Shown here: positions 1-9,890 of the stretch, piece after piece
Layout: each line of letters starts with the position of its first letter
How positions within the stretch are numbered: the stretch's first letter is position 1
Assembly: GCA_023053575.1 (NCBI GenBank)
Contig: JAKZAP010000058.1
Coordinates: 62,001 to 126,000 of the forward strand
Length of the DNA stretch: 64,000 nt
Direction: 5' to 3'
Source: Branchinecta lynchi
Taxonomy: Eukaryota; Arthropoda; Branchiopoda; Anostraca; Branchinectidae
Translations under genes and position numbers: made by a program
The notes under the pieces: model-generated
Seen by the model: the letters and a program-made list of their open reading frames with translations, nothing else
Told to the model about the DNA's origin: nothing
Database searches by the model: none

Positions 1-774
1 CCACAAATGATTAAGTTGGAAATATTCACTTCCCCGATCTTGAGGTATTTATAACTCTTGAACGGATGATCGGATCTTAATGAAACTTGGTACTTGGAAA
101 GACCTCGTGTCTCAGACGATCCACATAAAATCCGGACTGGAAATGCTTAGGGTTGAGGGATCAGGATGAAACTTGGTGGGAAGAGCAAGCACAGGTCCTA
201 GATAGATTACTGACATAACCGGACCGGATTCGAGCAATATGGGGGTAGTTGGGGGGGGGGGGGGGGGCGGATTTCTGATAAACGTGAGTTCGGTACGTCC
301 TGATGCACTAGGACGATGCAACTGGGCTGAGATATCAGGGACTTAAATAAACCGACTGATAATAGTCGTTTGCATGATCCGATCATCATGGGGGGAGTGG
401 CCGGAGGGGGAATCCGGAATCTTGAGGTATTTATAACTCTTGAGCGGGTGATCGGATCTTAATAAAACTTGGTATTTCGAAAGACCTCTTGTCTCAAACG
501 ATCCACATAAAATCCGAACAGGTTCAAGTGACTTCGGGGGAGTTGGAGAGGGGAATTGAAAATCTTGGGAAACGCTTAGAGTGGAGGGACTGGGACGAAA
601 CTTGGTGGGAAGAGCAAGCACAAGTCCTACATACATCATTGACGTGAAATTAGATACTTTATTTCTAGGTCTAATCCAAGGGGGGGGGATGAAGGGGGGA
701 TTTTGTGACATCCTCATCTACTTTCTTGTACCACCTACTCGTAACAAGTGCCATATGAGGTCGTAGCTCTTGTT
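1..774 (+). mobile_element. Family A satellite-bearing repeat, right-hand part (copy 1)
   Basis: This is the right-hand portion of the family A element seen complete at 27136-29328; the window cuts off its left side. It contains about two and a half diverged copies of the family A satellite unit (shared phrases such as CTTGAGGTATTTATAACT at about 44 and 421). It ends with CAAGTGCCATATGAG and the terminal CTTGTT at 769-774. A long G run lies near 249-268. There is no coding potential; frames on either strand are proline- or glycine-rich artefacts of the G tracts. Confidence 0.75.
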
Positions 775-779
775 ATACG

Positions 780-1320
780 CAGGAAGGGAATACTGCAAAC
801 TTGCAAACTTGCTTCTGCCGTGACTAGACATTATCCTCTGCACATCGGGTTCTTTTCATACATAAGGAATCCAGAACAAATAATTTTGTTATGCTTTTGT
901 TGGACGTCGGTCGACTCATCGGCACATCAGGTTCTACTTATACATAAGAAATTAAATTCTACAAACTTTGTCGGGTGCACCCGGGAAGTTCAAGCACAAG
1001 GGGTCTTTTTTACATGTAAGAAATAATGTTCTGTAGCCTACAGTCTAGTTGAGCAAAACAGAGAAAAGATCGAATGCTATTGTTTTGTCAGGCATCGGTA
1101 TTCTCGTCGGCATATTGGTTTTCACCAAAAGATCAAATTCTGTAAATTTTTATCGGGCGCATGTTCAGTTCAAGTCTCGTCGGTACATCGGCTTCTATTT
1201 AGACGTAAAAATAAAGATCTTTACAGTCGGGCAAAAGACTGTATTCTTGTCGTCACATCGGGTCCTTTTATACCTAAGAAATAAAATTCTGGAAATATTT
1301 GTCGGACGCAAATTCTTCCG
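780..1320. repeat. Degenerate tandem repeat of roughly 90 bp
   Basis: The phrases TCGGCACATCAGGTTC, TCGGTACATCGGCTTC and TCGTCACATCGGGTCC, each followed by a TACATAAGAAATAAAATTCT-like tract, recur every 90 to 130 bases. A related fragment (GTCGGTCGACTCGTCGGAAC) lies near 10550. I see no protein homology, and the reading frames crossing the tract are low-complexity. It is probably a decayed minisatellite or the interior of an unrecognised element. Confidence 0.5.
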
Positions 1321-1468
1321 GAAAAGAAATACGGATTTAAAAACAATTCCACCGCCTTTGCTAAAGGACCCGTTCACGCTTGTGTTGTAACATGAATAAA
1401 AATACTTTGTCTTGTAAGCGTTATCCTCCTCTTCCGTTCAACTCGAAAATCAAGTTGTACGCGAAAGT

Positions 1469-1681
1469 ATGCGTAGATTAACCACACAAAGCCTGGAGCC
1501 TGACAATGAATCCCAAGAGAACCTAACCTTTGAGGACTTTAAGGACACTGAACATCCTGATATGGAATTTAAAATGAGCCTTGACCGGTTTTGTGCAAAT
1601 TCAGTATCATATTTATTGTTGTGTCTGTTGAACCAGTGTAGATTTCTCGATTTACTTTTGAGCCTATCAGGATCGCTGTAA
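1469..1681 (+). CDS. Possible short exon, unrecognised acidic peptide
   Basis: A true ATG opens a 70-codon frame. Its first 45 residues are acidic and well mixed (ESQENLTFEDFKDTEHPDME), unlike the low-complexity shadow frames nearby. The hydrophobic remainder could be intronic read-through after a possible GT donor near residue 45. I do not recognise a family. No splice acceptor or partner exon is obvious, and the next 250 bases show nothing. It could be chance. Confidence 0.2.
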   Translation: MRRLTTQSLEPDNESQENLTFEDFKDTEHPDMEFKMSLDRFCANSVSYLLLCLLNQCRFLDLLLSLSGSL

Positions 1682-1909
1682 TTATTTCAGATAAGGTAAT
1701 AGCTTGTAGTTGTAAAAACGTAATTGGCTGTACAGTTTAGTATGACTCACTGTCCGTTCAAAGAGCTCATTCAGTTTCAATCATAATACGAATATCTCTC
1801 CTTATCCGTTTCTCTATTTCTTCCTTGACAGTCACGTGATGGAAACGGATGCTGTGATTGGTCATGTATAACTTTTAACACACAAAATATAACCCGTTCC
1901 TATTAATCT

Positions 1910-2240
1910 TTACTACAGCAAGCCTGGCGGGTTGAAAGATTTACTACAGACATTCGCGGATAGCAAGTATAATTCAGGAGTTCTGTACCTTAAACGTAAG
2001 CTTGAACGGTCCTTTAGTTCAACTTGTTCAGGGTACAGTCGTTGGAAACTTTGCTTTTTAGCGAAAGTTGAAACGAAAAGCCGAATATGTGAATTTAAGT
2101 ATATGAATTTACATCCAGGAACAATCTCAACTGATGCATTACAGTTAGTTTTACAAAAATTTTCGCCTGCGGCGCATTTTTTAGTATTCTCCAAAACGGT
2201 GTATCATTTAGTTTTCGTTTTACGGTAGAAATTCTTGGGG
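1910..2240. repeat. Dispersed repeat D, copy 1
   Basis: The segment with GTTGGAAACTTTGCTTTTTA, ATCTCAACTGATGCATTACA and a CGCCTGCGGCGC palindrome recurs at 2715-2898 plus 3704-3800, at 3835-3990, and at 9715-9880. The palindrome is followed in each case by TTTT and a GTATTCT-like phrase. Copies differ at about one base in six by eye. No coding capacity is visible. The undisturbed copies at 2130 and 9750 reveal the insertion of the MITE at 2899. Confidence 0.6.
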
Positions 2241-2246
2241 TTTGAA

Positions 2247-2712
2247 ACACGTTAAAGGACCCCTGAATGAAGACTACCAAGTATCATCCCTATCTTTATG
2301 ACTTCCCTTAATATTGCCTGCAGAAAACCCCCAAATAGGAAATAGTGTTTCCAAGCTATGATTTTTGCTCCATTTTGCATCTGTCCTTATTTCAGTACCG
2401 AAAATTTTTAGAAATGAACAAAAGTCTCCAATCATCCTTTCTTCTGGAATACTTTTTAACCAGTTAAGCCCGTTATATCTAGAAGAAATTTCAATACGAT
2501 CCGGCCAGCGCTGTACAAGATTTGAATGAATGGCACTTTTTGTCTTGGAGTCTGCATGTGCAAACCTCTAGAGACGATTATCCCTATTTTGAAAACGTCA
2601 CGCTCGGGAGAAGAATGCTCTCCGTGGCCATGTCTGTAAATGCATTCTTCATGGTGTGTTGAAGTATGGTTTCATTGTTCAGGTGTCCTCTAAAAGCTGG
2701 AAATTTCATGGT
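2247..2712 (+). repeat. Dispersed repeat E, copy 1 (inverted partner near 14780-15225)
   Basis: From CACGTTAAAGGACCCCTGAA to CAGGTGTCCTCTAAAAGC the segment is the reverse complement of 14780-15225, with about 80-85 percent identity by eye. The second copy overlaps the end of an ORF1-like frame, so this repeat is probably a non-coding or very decayed LINE section. No intact frame remains here. Confidence 0.6.
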
Positions 2713-2895
2713 ATCTAAATTTTTCCGGAAAAAAAGGTAGATTTAAAAAATTTCGCTTGCGCCGCTTGGTTTAACTTGTCTTGCTATATTCGTTGGAAGC
2801 TTCGCTTTTTAGCGATGCTAAAAAGAAAATCCCAATATGTGAACTTTAAAATACGAAATTATACCAAAGTAATAATCTCTACTGATGCATAACAG

Positions 2896-2898
2896 TTA
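2896..2898. other. Left copy of the TTA target-site duplication
   Basis: TTA directly abuts the left terminal repeat of the 802-bp MITE; its partner is 3701-3703. The unoccupied repeat copies carry a single CAGTTA here. Confidence 0.75.
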
Positions 2899-3700
2899 AA
2901 GCGAGGCTTCACCGTCCAGACTTTTCTTCCGGGTTCCAGACAGCCATTTTCGTCGAGACGGATCTGGAAGGTGAAGCCAGGCCAAAAACGCCTGGAAGTC
3001 CGGAGTGTGGGACGCCCCAGATTCCAGATGTCTGGAAGGTACCCATAAAGCCAGGCTTCACCTTCCAGATTACCAGACGTCCGGGGCTTCTGCATAGTCA
3101 AGCCAACCCTTCCAGATTTTTGCTTTCTTCAGAATTCTTCAGCATAGCCAGATTTTGCTATTCTTCAACATTTCCAAGAAGTCAGATTCAGATTCAGATA
3201 TTTTTTACTTCACCAAAAACTTTCCCCTTCGCATTTCAGATATCTCTCATCCCAGTCACAACTGTCAGTCACTCTCCCTTTCCTTCACACAGTTGCATAT
3301 TTGTTCCGTCTCTCGAAAGGGTTGCTTCTATGGTACCTTCCAGACATCCGGAATCTGGGGTGTCCAACACCCCGGACTTCCAGACGGTTTTTGCATGGCT
3401 TCATCTTCCAGATCCATCGCGACGAAAACGGCTGTCTGGAATCCGGAAGAAAAAGCTAGAAGGTGCAGCCTCGCTTATAGAGGCAATCCATTTGAGAGAC
3501 AAAACAAATATGCAAATTTAGGAAGGATAGGAAAAGTGATTGACAGTTGTGACAGATATATTTGAAATGCGAAGGGGACATCTAGGAAATGTTGAAGAAT
3601 AGCAAAATTGGATGTCATCATTATCAAGAAAATCTGGAAGGGTTGGCTTGACTATGTGAAGCCCCGGACGTCTGGTAATCTGGACGGCGAAGCCTCGCTT
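2899..3700. mobile_element. Harbinger-type MITE with TTA target duplication
   Basis: An 802-bp element begins AAGCGAGGCTTCACCGTCC and ends with the reverse complement of AAGCGAGGCTTCGCCGTCC; the 22-bp terminal repeats differ at one position. It is flanked by TTA at 2896-2898 and TTA at 3701-3703. Undisturbed copies of the host repeat at about 2140 and 9765 have a single site there. Much of the interior is also an imperfect inverted repeat (2920-3160 against 3440-3650), so the RNA or single strand would fold on itself. No transposase is present. TTA or TAA 3-bp duplications are typical of the PIF/Harbinger superfamily. A degenerate relative lies near 47255-47400. Confidence 0.8.
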
Positions 3701-3703
3701 TTA

Positions 3704-4000
3704 GTTTATACAAAATTGCGCCTGTGGCGCATTTTCTGATAGTCTTTAATTGGAAGAACGATGTTTAATATAGTTGGCGTTTCAGGATTGAAATCCGTGT
3801 GGGTCCTTAACACGTTAAAAGCTAGAACTTGTATTGTAGGTATAGCTAAATTTTTCCGGAAAAAAGGCAGATTTAAAAAACTTCCCCTGCGCGTGGTTTA
3901 AATTGTCTTGGTACAGTCGTTGGAAGCTTCGTTTTTTAGCGGAAGCTGAAATGAAAAGCCGAATTTGTGAGAATACACGAAATTCAGTTTATTCAGTAAT
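3704..4000. repeat. Dispersed repeat D, remainder of copy 2 and copy 3
   Basis: After the MITE the interrupted repeat D resumes with TTTATACAAAATTGCGCCTG. It is followed by a further partial copy containing ATTTTTCCGGAAAAAAGGCA and GTTGGAAGCTTCGTTTTTTA. Together with 2715-2898 this indicates head-to-tail copies of the same repeat. No coding sequence is seen. Confidence 0.5.
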
Positions 4001-4009
4001 AAAGCAAAA

Positions 4010-4227
4010 CATATCTCTCGTGGGCAGAGCCCAAATACGATGTTTTTGTAGTCCTAAATAAAGTCATAAATAAAGATAAAATAAATTGTCAACAGATAAT
4101 TTAAAAGGAAAAAAAGTAACAAGGCAGAACAATCCTAAAGAGCATTGTACTGCTTTACGAAGCTTGGCACAAAGCTTCTACTGTAGCTCATAGTGTTACA
4201 GTAGTTGGGGTTAGTTTGGGAACCTTT
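4010..4227 (-). other. 3' untranslated tail of the CR1-like LINE
   Basis: Downstream of the RT stop on the minus strand lies about 200 bases without a frame, rich in AATAAA-like motifs on the opposite strand (CTAAATAAAGTCATAAATAA). It is inferred to be the LINE 3' UTR. Unlike the sister copy at 35408-38128 there is no clean microsatellite tail, so the exact end is unclear. Confidence 0.4.
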
Positions 4228-6464
4228 TCATCCACTTCTCGGGGGAGGACGAGATCTTACAGGAACAAAGGGTGGGGGAAGGAATGAACGGTACATGGGA
4301 TGCTGGAGAAGGGATGAGCCAAAGTTGCGGCATAGTTTTTCGCGGCGGGAAGAAAGGGATTCAATTTTAAATTCTTTGAGGTAAAAAGAGTATGGTAGGG
4401 GGGAACCGCCATAGATAATTTGCAGCGATCTCTTCTGAACTCGCTCTATTTTATCAGTTTCTACTTGGGTAAGAGCAAAGTTCCAAACCGGACAAGCATA
4501 TTCGACTAAGGGTTGGATGAAAGAGCAAAACATTAGCTTTAGCTTGTCCTTAGGAACTCGAAACTTTTTCACTGTTTTTAGCATTTGAATTGCGCTGTTA
4601 GCTTTCTTTACAACTGTCTTTGTATTTTCATGCCATGAAAGGTCAGAAGAGATCACTACACTTAGTAGCGTTATTTTATCCCTGATGAGCCCAGAGTCGA
4701 TAGGAGGTTCGAAAGACGGCCGAGTTTTTCTAAGAAAAGAAAAGGTCGTAACCGAGCACTTATCTTTATTCACGACCATATTCATTTGAGTCGCCTCTGA
4801 GGTAACCTGGTCGATGAAACCGACAGCGTTACTTTTGAAATCCTCAGATACGACTTCCGCTAGGGACAGGTCGTCAACGTATTTCCATCTGTCCTCCAGC
4901 CCAGCAGCAATTTCGAGTCTTTCTTTGGAGTTTTTCTAAGAAAAGAAAAGGTCGTAACCGAGCACTTATCTTTATTCACGACCATATTCATTTCAGTCGC
5001 CTCTGAGGTATCCTGGTCGATGAAACCGGCAGCGTTACTTTTGAAATCCTCAGATACGACTTCCGCTAGGGACAGGTCGTCAACGTATTTCCATCTGTCC
5101 TTCAGCCCAGCAGCAATTTCATTTATCATGAGGAGGAAGCACAGCGGGCCGATCACAGTTCCTTATGGAACTCCACAAAAAACTGGTGAAGAAGTAGAAA
5201 AATGGCCTTTATACTCTACAGTTTGCTCTCTATTTGTCAAGAAGCTCTTGATGATTTTGACGATAAAATCGGGTATATTTTTTTCCGCCATTTTTTCCAA
5301 AAGAATTTTATGGTCAACAAGGTCAAATGCCTTTTTAAAATCAATTGCAGTTATATTTATACATTTGCCAGGTTCATCTAGATGTTTTAAAATAAAATCA
5401 ATCAAATTAACTAGGTAATGGACTGTCGAACACTTAGGAATGTTAACAAACTGCTTTCGATCAGTTACTTTTAAAAGATATTCTTTAAGCCATGTGGCAA
5501 CAAAACTTTCGTAAATTCTGCTGAAAATTGATGTAACTGTGATCGGCCGAACACCAGATAAATCATTAGGTGCTCCTTTCTTTGGAAGGGGGGTGATAAA
5601 ACCTTTCTTCCATTTCTTTGGAAAATAACCTGTTCGCTTTATGTTATTGTAAATTATCTGAAGGGGTAAAGCTAATTCTTTAGCAAATGCTTTAACGAGA
5701 ACAATTGGAATATCAAAAGGAGCAACAGAAGTTCTTTTTAACTTAGAAAGTTTACGGGTTAGACTTGACAAAGAAATATCAGGCATTAAATTATCAGTTG
5801 AAGGAGCAGTTAAATTTTGTGGAGGGTCTTCAGGTGGAAGAGGTGGATAAGACTGCACAACTGCAGCAAAATGGGCATTTAAATCATTCGCAGTCTTCTC
5901 TGGTGGCTCCTCCTTCATGAAGTCAACTGGTTGAGAACTTTTTCCAGTCAGACTTTTAACTTTACTGAAGAACTGCGAAGGCTTTGACTCCAAAAGATGA
6001 TCCACCTAATTTTTGTAATAATTATCCTGTGCTTCTTTTATTTTCCACTTAATTTCATTCGCCAATTTTTGTGCTTGCTCTTTTTGATCTTTTCGAATAA
6101 GGTGTAATTTACGCTTAATTAGTCGCTTTATTTTTAAATTTACATACGGTTTATCACTAGAGAATTTTGTTTTACGCTCAGGGAAGCACTCAAGAGATTT
6201 TTCATTAATTTTACCATGAAATTCCTCAACTTGGGAATCCAAGTCCTTCGCTGCGGAAACCAAGGTCCAGTTCTCCTCCGTGATCCAGTTTCCAAACTGC
6301 AACAGACCAGGATCTTTGATTGGTCTAGAAGTAACCTCAGTTACCGAATATTGAATCTTTACTCTCTCAAAAGGGTACCACTGGAGCATATAGTGGTAAC
6401 TACCGCCAAGTGGTGCTAGTTTACTCGGATTTTGATAATATTTAGAAAGGTTTGTCAGGATCAC
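4228..6464 (-). pseudogene. CR1-like LINE reverse transcriptase, ORF2 C-terminal half, broken
   Basis: Read on the minus strand this encodes the RT and thumb region of a non-LTR retrotransposon. The visible order is a linker (6464-6006), a nonsense codon, then the RT core with SGVRPITVTSIFSRIYESFV, AIDFKKAFDLVDHKILL and FCGVP. A TAA replaces the glutamine of GVPQGT near 5160. Next come WKYVDDLS (catalytic YVDD) and a C-terminal region with FIQPLVEYACPVWN and RVQKRSLQIIYG. A 204-bp tandem duplication repeats the YVDD segment at about 4727-4930 and 4931-5134. The same family is present at 35408-38128, where GVPQGT is intact. The RT would copy its RNA at a nicked target, but this copy cannot be functional. 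Confidence 0.9.
4727..5134 (-). repeat. 204-bp tandem duplication inside the RT gene
   Basis: The phrase TTCTAAGAAAAGAAAAGGTC occurs at about 4729 and again at about 4933. About 180 bases following each are near-identical, covering the YVDD active-site codons and the region after it. The junction carries a short filler (GAGTCTTTCTTTGGAG). The duplication shifts the frame, so it is an additional inactivating lesion. Confidence 0.85.
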
Positions 6465-7191
6465 ATCCAGAGAAGTTTCACCTTAGGTCGTCGGGAAATT
6501 AACCACGCTTTTGAGACTAAGTGACCTGGCCAGCGATTTAGTATCCAGCTCATTACCATCTCCTAATATAACTACTCCAAAATATGGGGGATGTTCTCTG
6601 GATGTAATCCTTTGAGTCCTACAGCTTCTCCCAAAACGCCTTTCTTGCGGCAGCGGGCTGACCAGGTGAATAGTAGAAAACGCACACCGCTACCGCAGAG
6701 AACGGCCTAGGGAGTCGCTTAGGTCACACTTTCACCCAAATAATCTCATCTTGTTCATCAAAGAAAGGTATAGTTAAAAGCTGTGGTTTAAAACCTTCAT
6801 GTACAAGGGTCATAACTCCTCCTCCTTTCTTCCCAAGGGTATGGTCATCAGGGTGAAGTTTAACAAAAGAAGAGAATTTTTTTAATAAATTTAAATCTTG
6901 TCGATGAACCTCGGTTATACCGATGACAGAAGAACCGAGCATTCGGGCCGTGGACTCAAGTTCAGTTAATTTTTCTAGGTTTAAACTTTCCGCATTGCTG
7001 TAGAGGAAGGAAGGAAACACGTAACGCTTATCATTAAATTCACGGGATACCGCTTTATTTTTAAATTTCTTGCCTCCCACCGATCCCGGGGCAGCATCAT
7101 GGGGGAGAGGAAGAGGAAGGGGAGAGACTGATGTCGGTTCCGAGACTGGCTCCAATCCTTCATCCGTACCTTGGTCCGTCACAACCGGCAA
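6465..7191 (-). pseudogene. CR1-like LINE APE endonuclease domain, broken
   Basis: The minus strand encodes the start of ORF2: PSFLYSNAESLNLEKLTELE, then SSVIGITEVH (with the expected N and E metal-site residues of APE-type endonucleases), then DDHTLGKKGGGVMTLVHEGF. This matches residue for residue in style the sister copy at 35408, which has NDDHPLGKKGGGVACFVREE. After about 6724 the reading frame is lost. Fragments corresponding to the sister's PKKLPRSVNGIALGVFYCSP can be traced out of frame to about 6480. The endonuclease would nick target DNA to prime reverse transcription; several frameshifts make this copy dead. Confidence 0.85.
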
Positions 7192-7193
7192 AC

Positions 7194-7538
7194 CTATGAC
7201 ATTCGACAGCAGAAATTTCGGGTAAGAACCATTTCTTGTTGCATTTCTTGTTGTAGTTGACTTGTATTGATTTTATTCGTTGTGAGAGTACAACCCCGGC
7301 TCAAGGTATGAGATGTCCTTTGAGGGAAGCAAAAGTTCAGTGGTTCGAGTAGAGATTGGTGTTGGTAGTACTTGATCGGGGTTTTGGAGTTTTCTTGAGT
7401 CCGTTTAGATGGGAGGTTCTGTCGTGGGGGCTGGTAGATCTTGTGTAGTTCGCACCAGTGGTGAAATGCTATCCTTTGAACATGTGGAACTTGGAGTTTA
7501 TATAGGTACGGGTTGTACGCCAGCGTGTTTTGCTCCAA
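7194..7538 (-). pseudogene. ORF1-ORF2 junction region of the CR1-like LINE
   Basis: A 115-codon minus-strand frame lies between the last CCCH finger of ORF1 and the endonuclease. It is rich in Q, S, T and P (for example KTPIKYYQHQSLLEPLNF) and ends just before the ORF2 segment at 7191. It is best read as the basic, disordered tail of ORF1 or its 3' extension in a shifted frame. There is no domain I recognise. Confidence 0.4.
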
Positions 7539-8898
7539 CGTTGCTCGTTTTTTGGAGTGGAAAAATTGTCAGTGACTACTGCAGGGGCTGCTATTCTATC
7601 AGAAATATAGACATGATTATATTTGCAGGCATCTCCATGCCGGCAACCCTTCTCTGTCATGAAAAATTTACATTGGCGCTGCTGCTTAGAAGGGTTGGGT
7701 TCGAAGGATTCAGTTGTCTGCCATGGGCGCCATATTGTTTGTTGTGGGTCGGAGTATATTTAGTACTGCTCTGTTATCTTGTCGGTTATCGGTCGGTGGT
7801 GGCTGTTGTGCGAGACGATTGCTATGAAAGTATTTGCAGGTCTTCCCCCGTCTACATTGGCCTAGTTCGTATTTCCGGCATTTTTTCCGGATGGAGCTGA
7901 GGGCAAATGGACACCGCAGAACAGCCTTCGACTTGGAGATGGTCAGCACAGACTTCGGGAATATCGGGAGAGTGGACGAACGTGCATTTACTTCCTTTTT
8001 TGCAGTGGCCTTTTAAAAAATAAATGCATTTTTCCCTGTATGTATTTCCTGTTTTAGCACCTTTTAGTGCTGGATCAGAGACTTCTGAGGAAGGTATCAT
8101 AGCGTTATCGGGATCCTTTGAATCAACAGTTTCGCAGTTAGGGCAGGTACAAGCTACCTTTCTGATTAAATACTGATCCTTGGCAAACTTAGCTTGAACC
8201 TGGAGTTCTCGAACTCTGTTTGAAAGTACCTCGTTTTCATGTTTAAGCTGAGCTATGGTTTCATCTCTCGATTCTAGCAGCTTTGAGAGACATCCAAAAA
8301 AGTTCGTTTCGCCTTTTCCTCCGTCTTCATCCATGGTGTTCTCAGGCGGGGGACCATCTCCGGCAAAGACGGAATCCCGTAGGAGCTGTTGCGACTCCGC
8401 TAGTAAAGCACTGTAATTTTGAATCTTGATCCGCTGGGCCTCAATTATGTCGCGTTCTGGACCGGATTGATGAGTGGTGGGATTTGTTCTATAAGGTGTT
8501 AAATTATCGGCTGAGTCGCAGTTAGTGCTCCTTTCACCAACCCTGGAGAACGGGGTGGTACCAACGGCATCCCACTCCATGGATTCACCTTCGTAGTTTG
8601 GTTCCAGTCCGGCTGTTAAGTCAGGTAGGTTTGGAAGGCTCGAACATTTTGATTTACTGTCGACAAGATTAGCGGTTTCTTGTTCAGCACATGTCCGCCG
8701 TCTGTCGGGTTTGCGTGTAGTTCCGGAAGATGGACTTTCTAAAGACAGTAGTTGCGTTTTGATCGAAGTTTTGTTCACCGCTCGCTTTAGCCGGTTGCTT
8801 AGTTTCCGTTTTTGAACGCCGTCGAAGTTCACCGTTTGCTTAATTACTGTTACGACTCCGGCGATCCTTGCCTGGTCGACGTTTCTTCGACGATTCAA
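7469..8898 (-). pseudogene. LINE ORF1 body: coiled coil plus four CCCH zinc fingers, frameshifted
   Basis: Minus-strand frames 8898-7852, 7949-7710 and 7660-7469 join into one ORF1-like protein. In order there is a basic serine-rich start, then a helical heptad-rich stretch (LLESRDETIAQLKHENEVLS), then a CPNC pair, then CCCH fingers of the form C-x7/8-C-x5-C-x3-H. These are CIYFLKGHCKKGSKCTFVH, CADHLQVEGCSAVSICPQLH, CRKYELGQCRRGKTCKYFH and CKFFMTEKGCRHGDACKYNH. The frame changes in an A6 run near 7890, between fingers two and three, where PEK-KC would be continuous. ORF1 proteins of LINEs bind RNA as multimers; CCHC knuckles are usual and CCCH arrays are not. The 8898 end is set by an upstream stop, not a true ATG. 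Confidence 0.75.
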
Positions 8899-8984
8899 GC
8901 AAACTTCGAACTTGCTAGCGCACGAAGTTCGACGGTCAGAGTTTGAAGGACGAAGGAACTGTGACCGGAGATCAAAAACGGTAT

Positions 8985-9300
8985 TTAAACAGAGACCTTT
9001 GAGGCTGAAGGTATCAAACTTCGATCAAAAACGCAACTAGTGTAGCACAACACAGTCCCTCGCCTTCTACTTTCTTGTTCCTTGTTCAGAACATGTCCGC
9101 ATCTGTCGGGTTTGCTTGTAGTTCCGATAGATGGACTTACTAAAGACATTGTAGCACAACAGAGTCCCTCGTCTTCTACTTTCTTGTTACTTGTTTCTTG
9201 TTCAGCACGTGCCCGCCATCTGTCGGGTTTGCTTGTAGTTCCAGTAGATGGCCTTACTAAAGACAGTGTAGCAAAACACAGTCCCTCGTCTTCTACTACA
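8985..9300 (-). repeat. 110-120-bp tandem repeat within ORF1
   Basis: Phrases TAGCACAACACAGTCCCTCG, CTTCTACTTTCTTGTT and TCTGTCGGGTTTGCTTGTAG recur at about 9041, 9150 and 9270. A fourth divergent copy at about 8680 sits inside the ORF1 body. On the minus strand it translates to repeating ATLSLVRPSTGTTSKPDR-like units. The array separates the PHD-like N-terminus from the coiled-coil part and looks like a local expansion of an ORF1 segment, which has destroyed the continuous frame. Confidence 0.75.
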
Positions 9301-9396
9301 TTTTCCTCTTTTCCTGTTAAAGTTATGAATGGATATGACGACACCTGGATGGAATTTTCATCCGACAGCAATTCCTCGTTTCTAGTTTTCCTCCTA

Positions 9397-9654
9397 GCTT
9401 ACTGTTCTGTATAGAATCTGTGGTGTTCTTGGGGTTGTTTTGGGTCTTCTCCTTGATCGTAGTTTACAAGCATTACAGTGCCACTCAGTCACGCCACTTG
9501 CTATTTCCTCTACTCTTTGCTTCACTGTGTAGTCTGCACACGAATGTTTGGCTGACTTAGCATGAACGTACTTTTTGCACTTGGTACATGAGATAGAGTT
9601 AGAAGCAACCCTTTTGTTGCAAACTGCGCATGTCGAAGAGGGCTTGCTCGTCAT
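9397..9654 (-). pseudogene. LINE ORF1 N-terminus with PHD-like zinc finger
   Basis: From a true ATG at 9654 the minus strand encodes STCAVCNKRV, SCTKCKKYVHAKSAKHSC and then EWHCNAC. This is a C-x2-C, C-x2-C, H, C, C-x2-C arrangement of the PHD type, as found at the N-terminus of ORF1 proteins in CR1-type LINEs. The upstream extension (to 9729) is not ORF1: that DNA is an inverted copy of a piece of the RT gene. The fragment ends after a basic RSRRRPKTTPRTP tail. PHD-like fingers in this position are thought to aid protein-protein or nucleic-acid contacts. Confidence 0.7.
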
Positions 9655-9684
9655 CTTAGATGGCTCGAGAGGTGAAAAGCAATT

Positions 9685-9722
9685 TACGACCTTTTCTTTT
9701 CTTAGAAAAACTCTAAAGAAAA
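9685..9722 (+). repeat. Inverted scrap of the RT gene at the 5' edge of ORF1
   Basis: ACCTTTTCTTTTCTTAGAAA with its flanks is the reverse complement of the duplicated RT segment at 4915-4955, with only a few changes over about 38 bases. It lies in opposite orientation to the LINE. The match includes the filler at the duplication junction, so the two rearrangements are probably related. Confidence 0.7.
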
Positions 9723-9890
9723 AGTCCAAATTACCAAAGGAATAATCTCAGCTGATGCATTACAGTTATAGTTTACTCAAAATTTCGCCTGCTGCGCATT
9801 TTGTAGTATTCTTTATTTGGAAGAACGGTGTTTCATTTAATTGGCGTTCTAGGTTTGGTTTGCGCCAAGTCACACGTGGAATTTAGCTTA
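9723..9890. repeat. Dispersed repeat D, copy 4
   Basis: AATAATCTCAGCTGATGCAT, the CGCCTGCTGCGC palindrome and a GGAAGAACGGTGTTTCATTT phrase match the repeat at 2100-2230 and 3704-3790. This copy has no insertion at the CAGTTA site. It directly borders the inverted RT scrap. Confidence 0.6.

Noticed and set aside
3120..3565. Two 130-codon plus-strand frames in the Harbinger-type MITE
   Set aside because: Both lie in palindromic MITE sequence, start at non-ATG codons or overlap each other, and have no domain.
9655..9729. N-terminal extension of the PHD-like ORF1 frame to 9729
   Set aside because: That DNA is an inverted piece of the RT gene, and a good ATG exists at 9654.
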